Positions 35,574 to 42,313 of a stretch of 47,350 nt of DNA are shown here, one piece after another. Made by a program: the position numbers and the translations under genes. Origin of the DNA: Hahella sp. (GTDB taxonomy: Bacteria > Pseudomonadota > Gammaproteobacteria > Pseudomonadales > Oleiphilaceae); assembly GCA_028280065.1 (NCBI GenBank), contig JANQMN010000021.1:1-47350 (forward strand), in the 5' to 3' direction. Numbering within the stretch: the stretch's first letter is position 1; each line of letters starts with the position of its first letter. The notes beneath the pieces were generated by a model. It was not told the origin of the DNA. It was given only the letters and a program-made list of their open reading frames with translations, and did no database searches.

Positions 35574-36602
35574 ATGAAACAACACCTGACTATCTGTTCT
35601 CCCTGGCTCAATGAAATATTGTTGGCGATGAAAGAGGTGGGATTGGATGTCGAATCGCTCACGAAGGAATTGCCCGAACTCCACACCTACCCCGATACGG
35701 TCACCCATTGGGTCCCGGTCAGCACCGTGCGTAGCCTATGGCATCGCGCTGTCGAGTTGAGTGGAAATCGCAGCCTGGGCTTTCAGGTGGGAAAGCAGGT
35801 ATCCGTTAGAGCATTCGGAGTACTCTCCACCCTAATCTGCCATAGTCCTAATCTTGCCACTGCATTAGACCAGGTTAGCCGGTATCAATCATTAGTATCT
35901 CAAAGCGGGCGATTTGATCTACAAGTACATCAGGGGCAACCTGTACTTTGCTACATTCCTGCAGAATGCCATATTCCAATCCATATTGCGCAAATCGAAT
36001 CCGTGGTTACGGCAAGTGTTGCAGCAATTCGCAAACTAGTGCGGGAAAAGCCATTTTTCTCTGCGATCGAATTTATGGGGGAAAGGCCAACTTATGCCAG
36101 GGAATATGAACGTTTTTTTGATTGCGAAATACACTTCGAAAAGCCCCAAGTGAAGATCTACCCTCGCCTTGCGGAACTCAATGCTCCTATCCACAATACC
36201 GATCCACATTTGTTTGCCAGTTGTCGTTCGCTAGCTGAGAATCAATTGAGCCTGATGGACAACATCGTACAGCTACACCAGAGCGTAAAAGAATCGATCG
36301 CATTGCTGGGATATAACTCCGCAAGCCTGGACAGAGTGAGCGATAAAATAGGCATGACGCCTCGTACTCTACAACGCAAACTCGAAGATAGCGGCGCAAG
36401 TTATCGTCAAATTTGGCAGGAAACAGTGCTTACCGAAGCGGTACACCGCCTGCAACTGCCAAATGCGTCGATCAAACAGGTCGCCACCGCACTCGGCTAT
36501 GAGGAAACCAGTACCTTTACCCGAGCGATCAAGCGTTGGTCAGGTAAAACTCCCGGACAGTGGCGTCATACCACTCTGCAAGGCCGTGACCAGCAGTCAT
36601 GA
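35574..36602 (+). CDS. AraC-family transcriptional regulator (arabinose-binding-like N-domain)
   Basis: 342-residue regulator of the OruR/ArgR-like type: N-terminal effector domain about residues 20-210 (VGKQVSVRAFGVLSTLICHS), C-terminal AraC HTH with LDRVSDKIGMTPRTLQRKLE and ASIKQVATALGYEETSTFTR. It is divergent from the AGPS-like gene and is its likely activator. The shared 144-bp spacer should contain the operator, though I see no obvious repeat there. Confidence 0.9.
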   Translation: MKQHLTICSPWLNEILLAMKEVGLDVESLTKELPELHTYPDTVTHWVPVSTVRSLWHRAVELSGNRSLGFQVGKQVSVRAFGVLSTLICHSPNLATALDQVSRYQSLVSQSGRFDLQVHQGQPVLCYIPAECHIPIHIAQIESVVTASVAAIRKLVREKPFFSAIEFMGERPTYAREYERFFDCEIHFEKPQVKIYPRLAELNAPIHNTDPHLFASCRSLAENQLSLMDNIVQLHQSVKESIALLGYNSASLDRVSDKIGMTPRTLQRKLEDSGASYRQIWQETVLTEAVHRLQLPNASIKQVATALGYEETSTFTRAIKRWSGKTPGQWRHTTLQGRDQQS

Positions 36603-36621
36603 AGGGCAAAGATGGATCATG

Positions 36622-37209
36622 CTAAGACGGATTAAGAAAGCCCGCAGCCAAGGCTCGAAATGCTTCAATCGATCTAGGGAGAACATCCTCCGGGGCCGCA
36701 CTGGCCGCTACCCAAAGTGCTGCATTGAGTGCTGCGCCGCAGAGAAGCCTGGCGGCTGCTTCTGCATCAACCGGTTTAAGGATACCTTCACAGATAAGCT
36801 TCTCCACCTTACTTTTTGTGGCTGCAAGGCAGCTGCTCTGGCTTGGCCATTGGGATGGATCCCCGAGAAAAGCCGGACCGTCCAGCAAAACGATGCGCTG
36901 GATCACAGGATCAAGCGCCATTTCAATATAGGCCGTGCCCTCAGCAAGCAGGCCCTGCCAGGGATCGTCATATTTAACGCCAACCTCCCGCGCCTTCAAA
37001 GCCATCTCCGAATCAAGCTGGTCAACCACTGCGGCCAAAAGGCCTCGTTTGTCGCCAAAATTATGATAAAGAGCCCCCCGCGTTAATCCTGCTGATGCTG
37101 TTAACTCATCCATTGAAGAGGCCGCAAAGCCTTTTTCCGCAAAGGCTTTTTTGGCAGCTGAGATAAGCTTGGCCCTATTCTCCGCCATTTTTTTTGAGCG
37201 TTTATTCAT
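36622..37209 (-). CDS. TetR-family transcriptional regulator
   Basis: 195-residue repressor. The N-terminal HTH reads AAKKAFAEKGFAASSMDELTASAGLTRGALYHNFGDKRGLL; the rest is an all-helical ligand-binding domain with C-terminal LLCGAALNAALWVAA. It is divergent from the RidA-like gene, and four matching palindromes in the gap make it the likely repressor of that gene and itself. Ligand unknown. Confidence 0.93.
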   Translation of the reverse strand: MNKRSKKMAENRAKLISAAKKAFAEKGFAASSMDELTASAGLTRGALYHNFGDKRGLLAAVVDQLDSEMALKAREVGVKYDDPWQGLLAEGTAYIEMALDPVIQRIVLLDGPAFLGDPSQWPSQSSCLAATKSKVEKLICEGILKPVDAEAAARLLCGAALNAALWVAASAAPEDVLPRSIEAFRALAAGFLNPS

Positions 37210-37230
37210 TATCTATTTCCCAGCCAATTA

Positions 37231-37321
37231 ATATACGTGACGCACATTTAATTACATACGATACGTATATGAAATTGACATACGCACCGCATATGAAATA
37301 TTCTACATACGCGACGTATGT
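37231..37321. promoter_or_regulatory. Array of four palindromic operators between tetR-like and ridA-like genes
   Basis: Four 17-bp sites with 7-base arms and a 3-base centre: 37231 (ATATACG TGA CGCACAT), 37254 (ACATACG ATA CGTATAT), 37278 (ACATACG CAC CGCATAT) and 37305 (ACATACG CGA CGTATGT, perfect). Starts are spaced by 23, 24 and 27 bases. They fit TetR-type operators, and their number suggests cooperative repression. Confidence 0.85.
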
Positions 37322-37425
37322 TAACTTACTTTCGTCGCAATACCCAAGCATAGGGCCGTTTGCGACGCTGTTCGCGCTTCGCGGTAACGACCCGCTCCCG
37401 CATCAGGTTTAACGAGAGGTCAAAA

Positions 37426-37821
37426 ATGCAGACGCGTAAGGCAATTTTTCCAGCAAAAAGGCATGCACTCTATGAAGATCATGGCTACTCGGCAGCCATT
37501 AAATCCGGGGATTTCCTTTTTGTATCGGGGCAGGTTGGAAGCCGACTCGACGGTACTCCTGAACCGGACTTTAAAACACAAGTTGAGTTAGCATTCGACA
37601 ACCTTAAGGCGGTATTGGAGGCCGCAGATTGTTCTTTTGACGATATTGTCGATGTGACCACATTTCACACAGATCCGGAGACCCAGATTGCCGACATAAT
37701 GGAAGTTAAAGAAAGCATCTTCAGTGAGAAACCATATCCGAACTGGACAGCGGTGGGCGTAACCTGGCTGGCCGGATTTGATTTTGAGATAAAAGTAATC
37801 GCCAGAACTCCTTCTACCTGA
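37426..37821 (+). CDS. RidA (YjgF/YER057c/UK114) family protein
   Basis: 131-residue protein with the Rid fold: GYSAAIKSGDFLFVSGQVGS, QVELAFDNLKAVLEAADCSF, DDIVDVTTFHTDP. In classical RidA imine deaminases a conserved Arg lies in a PAR-type motif before the last strand; here that stretch reads PNWTAVGVTWL, so the Arg is absent and another activity is likely. ATG 37426 follows GAGAGGT; upstream in-frame codons overlap the operator region and are rejected. Divergent TetR gene is the likely controller. Confidence 0.85.
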   Translation: MQTRKAIFPAKRHALYEDHGYSAAIKSGDFLFVSGQVGSRLDGTPEPDFKTQVELAFDNLKAVLEAADCSFDDIVDVTTFHTDPETQIADIMEVKESIFSEKPYPNWTAVGVTWLAGFDFEIKVIARTPST

Positions 37822-37850
37822 TTAGTTGTGATTTTGGAAGTGCATCCGGT

Positions 37851-37930
37851 TGCTTCGTGCTTCGTGCTTCGTGCTTCGTGCTTCGTGCTTCGTGCTTCGT
37901 GCTTCGTGCTTCGTGCTTCGTGCTTCGTGC
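37851..37930. repeat. Heptanucleotide microsatellite (TGCTTCG) of about 11 copies
   Basis: Perfect 7-base tandem array, TGCTTCG repeated, 80 bases long. It starts 29 bases after the ridA-like stop and ends about 105 bases before the lipoprotein start. Unit length is not a multiple of three, so any frame crossing it encodes a 7-residue repeat; I regard such frames as non-coding. Confidence 0.95.
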
Positions 37931-38035
37931 ACTAAAGAATAGCCGCCAATCTTAACTTTGCCGTAGATGGTTTGATATGCTCCTATACAACCTCTCCGCA
38001 ATAACTGACTAATAAATAAAAAGGAACGGCGATAG

Positions 38036-38362
38036 ATGAATAAAAACAGCCCGAAAGCAATCCTGGTTATAGCTGCTTTATTAGTTGGCGGTTGTGCGAT
38101 AAATAACCCAAGCCCAGCGAAAGATGGACCAATTGCTAACGAAGCAGTTCCGAATGTCGCCAGGGCGGATGATAGCAGTCCGCAGCAAACGAAAATATGT
38201 AAACGTGTGGAACGCACAGGCAGTCGTATTAAAAGGCGGATCTGCCACACAGAAAAAGAGTGGGACGAAATCAAACGCCAGACGGATGAACAGTTGAAGA
38301 AGATGCAGGCAGTCGGGGATATGAAACGTAGTGCCGGTATGGGTCCATCAACAATGAATTAG
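38036..38362 (+). CDS. Small putative lipoprotein
   Basis: 108 residues with a lipoprotein signal (AILVIAALLVGGC, Cys20). The mature part is polar; it carries ICKRVERTGSRIKRRIC, a pair of cysteines around a very basic stretch, then EKEWDEIKRQTDEQLKKM, a helix. This C-K-R-x5-R-I-K-R-R-I-C pattern occurs in many short gammaproteobacterial proteins of unknown role. GGAACGG lies shortly before the ATG. The DUF6445 gene follows after 13 bp, so they are probably co-transcribed. Confidence 0.72.
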   Translation: MNKNSPKAILVIAALLVGGCAINNPSPAKDGPIANEAVPNVARADDSSPQQTKICKRVERTGSRIKRRICHTEKEWDEIKRQTDEQLKKMQAVGDMKRSAGMGPSTMN

Positions 38363-38375
38363 GTTGAAGACCGAA

Positions 38376-39071
38376 ATGGCAATGAATCCTTTTAAAATCA
38401 ACAAAAACATGAAACCCAGGGTGCACTGGCTGGGTGACCGCGAAGCCCCCCTGTTACTCATAGACGAACTTTATGACGCCCCCGATCTGATTCGACAATT
38501 AGCATTCGAAGGCGAGTTCGGCATTCCGGGCTCCTACTATCCGGGAAAACATCAACAGGTTGATCTGACTGGCTCGAATGTACGCGAGTTCTGTGATTTT
38601 ATTGCGGATTTTGTCGCCCACTTCACCAAGATGCGGGTGTCAGGCAATGATATCGAAACGGACTTTTCGGTGATTACCACACCTGAAAATCAGCTTAAGC
38701 ACATCCAGGGGCAACCTCACATCGACGGTACGCCATTCCTTGGCGTTATCTACCTCAATCCGACGGATATGGGTGGCACCATGTTCTTTCGCAACCGCCA
38801 CACCGGTTCGGTGATGGTGATGAGCGAAAAGGAAAAAGCCCATTACAGCGCGTTAACAGAGCGCAAAATGGCCAGTGACGAGCGAAAAAGCTATTTGCTT
38901 GATTCAAATGCGGAATGGGAGAAAATAGATACCATACCGGGCCAGTACAACCGGCTGACGATTTGGCCGGGCCAAGTATTTCACTCGGTTGAAATTAAAA
39001 GCAATCCCGGCAAAGGGGAGATCGAGGAAAAACGCTTGACCCAACGGGTGATCATCAATCGTATTTCTTAA
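38376..39071 (+). CDS. DUF6445 family protein, possible 2-oxoglutarate/Fe(II) oxygenase
   Basis: 231 residues from ATG 38376 (ATG 38382 is equally possible; a TTG at 38364 is less likely). It carries PHIDG (His115, Asp117), a distal VFHSVE (His203) and RLTQRVII (Arg224), the spacing of a 2-His-1-carboxylate facial triad plus a 2-oxoglutarate-binding arginine. The family is uncharacterised; activity is inferred from these residues only. Substrate unknown. Confidence 0.75.
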   Translation: MAMNPFKINKNMKPRVHWLGDREAPLLLIDELYDAPDLIRQLAFEGEFGIPGSYYPGKHQQVDLTGSNVREFCDFIADFVAHFTKMRVSGNDIETDFSVITTPENQLKHIQGQPHIDGTPFLGVIYLNPTDMGGTMFFRNRHTGSVMVMSEKEKAHYSALTERKMASDERKSYLLDSNAEWEKIDTIPGQYNRLTIWPGQVFHSVEIKSNPGKGEIEEKRLTQRVIINRIS

Positions 39072-39084
39072 CTCGACAACCGGA

Positions 39085-39339
39085 TCATTTATCTTTTTTC
39101 TCGTATAACGCGTATTTTTTGCAGACAAACAGACTCGCATAATGCCCAAAAAGCGCGGACAAAAACGCAAAGATACCAATGGCAATATTTGCGGTCAGAA
39201 ACCAAAACATACCGCCGGCAACGATAGCCCCGGAAGGATACCTGTCCGCAGCCTTGCCTATGGCTGCACGACTCGCCTGATGGATCGCGAATACACAAAC
39301 GAAGCTCACGAGAACGACTGCAGCAATTGATAATTTCAT
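39085..39339 (-). CDS. Small two-helix membrane protein
   Basis: 84 residues. The N-terminal helix LSIAAVVLVSFVCVFAIHQA and second segment GGMFWFLTANIAIGIFAFLSALFG are hydrophobic; the C-terminus is basic (KKYALYEKKDK). Family not recognised. Its 3' end lies 13 bp from the DUF6445 gene end, converging. The ribosome-binding site is weak. Confidence 0.6.
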   Translation of the reverse strand: MKLSIAAVVLVSFVCVFAIHQASRAAIGKAADRYPSGAIVAGGMFWFLTANIAIGIFAFLSALFGHYASLFVCKKYALYEKKDK

Positions 39340-39385
39340 GGTTCGATGCTATCCACTTTCCGCTGTAGTTGGTTTAACCACACTA

Positions 39386-39568
39386 TCAACGACAATAGGT
39401 ATAGGTGTCAAACGGTTGCGCGTCGCTCCACTGAAATTCCCAGCAGGCCTCTCCAGCATTGGATTCGCGATATCTTACACAAGGCCTTCGAACTTGGTAT
39501 AGCTTACTCAACAGATGGGGAATAAATTCGCATGCAATATGAAACAGCAAATGGCGTAGCGAAAGCAT
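39386..39568 (-). CDS. Possible small protein downstream of the GH13_18 gene
   Basis: 60-codon frame beginning 6 bases after the glycoside phosphorylase stop on the same strand, with AAAAGGAC immediately before the ATG. The latter half (YRESNAGEACWEFQWSDAQPFDTYTYC) has a protein-like mix of Trp, Cys and acidic residues. No family recognised; it could equally be spurious. Confidence 0.3.
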   Translation of the reverse strand: MLSLRHLLFHIACEFIPHLLSKLYQVRRPCVRYRESNAGEACWEFQWSDAQPFDTYTYCR

Positions 39569-39574
39569 GTCCTT

Positions 39575-41407
39575 TTAGCGCTTTGGCGTAAGCCATACCA
39601 CGTCGTAAGGTTGCAGATCGATTGAGATAGCATTGCCGGCTACGCGACACGATTTTGCACTTAGCAAATCCCGCCATTCTATTTCCTGAGTTTCCAGTGC
39701 ATTGATGGGGATACTTAAACCGATACTTTCTTCCGTTACATTTGTCAGTGTCAGCACATGACTGTCCCGTTCCGGCGAGACCCTGTATACGGCAAAAACC
39801 TCGGGGCAAACAGAAAGAACCTTTTGTAACCCCTGTGGATGGAAAGCCCTATTCCTGGTTCTGGCTTCAGCAAGCTTTAGAAAACCAGGCCGTAACAAAG
39901 AGCGCTTTGAATCAGGATTCTGCAACTGAGAGTTGAAAAATTCAGGATCAATTTCGCTGCGATTGATATCGCGCTTTACGCCGGTCTTTTTAACCAGTTC
40001 ATAATCATTAGGAATAGCCAATGCCCCATGAGAATAAATGGCAGGCACCCCTTTAACGACAAACGCCAGGCTCCTGGATGCGACATACCTTTGTACTTGC
40101 AAAGGCAGTTCTTCACTGCCCGCATCCTTATTCAGAGCACTCCACCAGGTGGTATTGATTTCATAGGGTTCTTCGCCTAACTCAGTCGATTTGTAGGAAA
40201 TATAGGCGTTATGATCTTTGGCGCAGCTGATGAGAAATGCTATCTGATCTTTGCTTAGGATGCCTTTCACGCCCATCAAGCCGACGCCGTCATGGGTATC
40301 CAGCATATTGAAATAGGTCGCCGTATTGGAACTAAATTCCAGGTTATCGGCCCACTGCGATATCGCCGTCGTGTCCTTCGCATAAAAGGTATGCAGCACC
40401 AAAGGCGGTAAGGCGAAGTTATAGACCATATGCGCCTCATCTTTACCGTTGCCGAAATAAGAGATGTTTTGCGCATGGGGGACGTTGGTTTCGGTAATAA
40501 TCGCAACACCTGGCGCCACGGCATCCATAATGGTTCGGATTAATTTAATGATTGCGTGGGTCTCAGGAAGGTGAACGCATTCCGTTCCCGGTTCCGACCA
40601 AAGGTAGGTGACTGCGTCGAGGCGGAGAATATCCGCACCGCGACGCACGTAAAACAGTAAACCTTCGATCACGCTAAGCAGGACTTCGGGATTACGAAAG
40701 TTCAGGTCAATTTGATCTTCCGAAAAGGTCGTCCAAACGTATTTAGGCCCGTCGATGCTGTCAAACCTGGTCAGAATGTCGGAAGTGCGCGGCCGGAATA
40801 TTTTCTGCCGCTGGTCTTCAGTCAAATCATCCGGCGAATCGTAAGCAATGAAGAAGTCCCGGTATTGCGGATTGCCCTTCAAATATTCCCGGAACATTTC
40901 CGACCTCGACGAGCAGTGATTGACCACACCGTCAAACATCAGGTGATAGTCGGCGCTCAGGTTGCGTACGCTATCCCAGGTGCCAATCTTCGGATCAACG
41001 GTTTTGTAATCCACAACCGCAAAGCCACGGTCTGACGAATAAGGGAAAAAGGGCAGAATATGAATCGTGTTGGCCACGCCACGGTTGTATTCCTGAATAA
41101 AACCATGCAACGCCGCCAGCGTTTTGCTGTACTCGCCCTTGACTGAATCGCCGTAGGTAATCAGCACCAGATCTTTCTGGGTAAACCGTTCCGTTGCCAC
41201 GTAGTGTTTTTCTGCCTCAGCGAGCGCCTGGGGTTTGTGCGCATGGTGAACTTTCAAAACCCTTTCCAGTTGCGGCAACCATTGTTCGGCCGATTCCTTG
41301 CCATACAGAAAAGAAAGACGGGATAGCAATGATTCTCTGAGTTCCGTGGATATTTCAAAGAGCGGGTGCGTGAAATCAGGGTCGCGATTGTAAGCAAATC
41401 GGCGCAT
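39575..41407 (-). CDS. GH13_18 sucrose-phosphorylase-type enzyme
   Basis: 610-residue cytosolic enzyme without signal peptide. GH13 catalytic residues: nucleophile Asp264 in LRLDAV, acid/base Glu306 in ITETNVP, transition-state Asp373 in LDTHDG. The overall pattern (YGDSVKGEYSKTLAALHGFI; ILPFFPYSSDRGFAVVDY; DLNFRNPEV) is that of the subfamily covering sucrose, glucosylglycerate and glucosylglycerol phosphorylases. It would cleave an alpha-glucoside with phosphate to glucose 1-phosphate. Which glucoside cannot be told here; in marine bacteria turnover of the osmolyte glucosylglycerol or glucosylglycerate is a reasonable guess. Divergent from the small secreted protein. Confidence 0.88.
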   Translation of the reverse strand: MRRFAYNRDPDFTHPLFEISTELRESLLSRLSFLYGKESAEQWLPQLERVLKVHHAHKPQALAEAEKHYVATERFTQKDLVLITYGDSVKGEYSKTLAALHGFIQEYNRGVANTIHILPFFPYSSDRGFAVVDYKTVDPKIGTWDSVRNLSADYHLMFDGVVNHCSSRSEMFREYLKGNPQYRDFFIAYDSPDDLTEDQRQKIFRPRTSDILTRFDSIDGPKYVWTTFSEDQIDLNFRNPEVLLSVIEGLLFYVRRGADILRLDAVTYLWSEPGTECVHLPETHAIIKLIRTIMDAVAPGVAIITETNVPHAQNISYFGNGKDEAHMVYNFALPPLVLHTFYAKDTTAISQWADNLEFSSNTATYFNMLDTHDGVGLMGVKGILSKDQIAFLISCAKDHNAYISYKSTELGEEPYEINTTWWSALNKDAGSEELPLQVQRYVASRSLAFVVKGVPAIYSHGALAIPNDYELVKKTGVKRDINRSEIDPEFFNSQLQNPDSKRSLLRPGFLKLAEARTRNRAFHPQGLQKVLSVCPEVFAVYRVSPERDSHVLTLTNVTEESIGLSIPINALETQEIEWRDLLSAKSCRVAGNAISIDLQPYDVVWLTPKR

Positions 41408-41699
41408 GGCAAATAGCTCTCAAGACAGGGTCATCAACAAAAAGCATTCGGCAGGTGGTAGGAGTAAGAATAGTAAACAACGGACAAAAATGTAGAAAAA
41501 CCCAGGATCTTATTTGCAATCGTCGTCCATTGTTGATGGCGTTGGGATATTGCCAGGCATGTTTAACACTTACATTTCATTACACAAATCTCCGAACTAA
41601 TCAGAGAGCGCCCAGTCTATTTAACCATAACGATGCTGATGCATCAGGTAACAGAAAAGAAGCGAAAACATATTTTAAATACACCATTTGGAGAAAATT

Positions 41700-41984
41700 A
41701 TGAAAATTTTTACGACCACCGTTTTAACTGCAATCATTACTGGCGCTAGCTTTTCAGCCATCGCAGCGGAACCTTCCTACGTTAACTATAACTTCGAATC
41801 CAGCAGCGAAGCACTGAATGTCGGCGACATTAACCGCATTAATGAACTGCAACCTTCAGCCTCTGCCAATGGCGTCCTTGAACCGGGTTACCTGAACTAC
41901 AACTACTCAGGAAAAACCCGCCATGTGCCCTCAAAAGCAGTATTTGATAACCAAACCTTGAAGCCGCTTTATAACGACTTCTAA
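41700..41984 (+). CDS. Small secreted protein with a duplicated motif
   Basis: 94 residues from ATG 41700, with GGAG 9 bases before it. A signal peptide (KIFTTTVLTAIITGASFSAI) should be cleaved near AIAA|EPS. The mature part holds two copies of an 11-residue motif: EPSYVNYNFES (24-34) and EPGYLNYNYSG (61-71). I do not know the family. No cysteines and no membrane segment in the mature part, so a free periplasmic or extracellular peptide is expected. Confidence 0.72.
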   Translation: MKIFTTTVLTAIITGASFSAIAAEPSYVNYNFESSSEALNVGDINRINELQPSASANGVLEPGYLNYNYSGKTRHVPSKAVFDNQTLKPLYNDF

Positions 41985-42001
41985 GACATGCTGGAACTTG
42001 A

Positions 42002-42029
42002 GCGCTACCGGAATCTGCAAGGGTAGCGC
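42002..42029 (+). terminator. Hairpin after the small secreted protein gene
   Basis: Eight-base stem GCGCTACC / GGTAGCGC with a 12-base loop, 17 bases after the stop codon. No T-run, so a terminator-like hairpin. Confidence 0.55.
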
Positions 42030-42136
42030 GCTCTAACGAACTATAAAATATTCCTGCAAACCTGTAATTGGCAAGCCCGCCTCCCGCTGCTACCATAGGA
42101 CTTTCCGTTTTCAATCGTTCAATAAGGAGGCCCTGT

Positions 42137-42226
42137 ATGTCATTGTGCACGCTTCCCAGAGTTTATCTGGGCATTGCACAAGTTCCTTCAGGAGCTTGCC
42201 GCCAGTCTGCTTCGCCTAACGCGTAA
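42137..42226 (+). CDS. Candidate leader peptide (29 aa) upstream of the ABC-F gene
   Basis: Short frame MSLCTLPRVYLGIAQVPSGA to a stop at 42226, preceded by the strong Shine-Dalgarno AAGGAGG at 42124-42130 with six-base spacing. It ends 87 bases before the ABC-F start. An internal nested hairpin (42143-42181) lies inside it. No homologue recognised. Short translated leaders that sense ribosome stalling are known upstream of several ABC-F antibiotic-resistance genes in other bacteria; the same role here is inferred. Confidence 0.5.
   Translation: MSLCTLPRVYLGIAQVPSGACRQSASPNA
42143..42181 (+). promoter_or_regulatory. Nested stem-loop within the candidate leader ORF
   Basis: Outer arms TTGTGCA (42143-42149) and TGCACAA (42175-42181), inner arms CCCAGA (42155-42160) and TCTGGG (42166-42171) with a five-base loop. 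Both arms are perfect. A ribosome translating the leader would melt it, so it could act in attenuation of the downstream ABC-F gene. Confidence 0.55.
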
Positions 42227-42313
42227 ACCTTCCAGACTGGTATATTCACTTCTTTAAAATATTGCCTGTACGGTCGGTCTGCGCATGTCAGTTATACAAT
42301 GCAGGACTGGACG

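Noticed and set aside
37851-37930. Possible CRISPR array
   Set aside because: The unit is 7 bases with no spacers and no cas genes; it is a simple tandem repeat.
37822-38274. A 150-codon minus-strand frame encoding EARSTKH repeats
   Set aside because: It is produced by the 7-base microsatellite and is antisense to the lipoprotein gene; no protein-like character outside the repeat.
41536-41553. Possible sigma-54 promoter (TGGC...TTGC) upstream of the small secreted protein
   Set aside because: The GG and GC are separated by 12 bases; sigma-54 needs 10.
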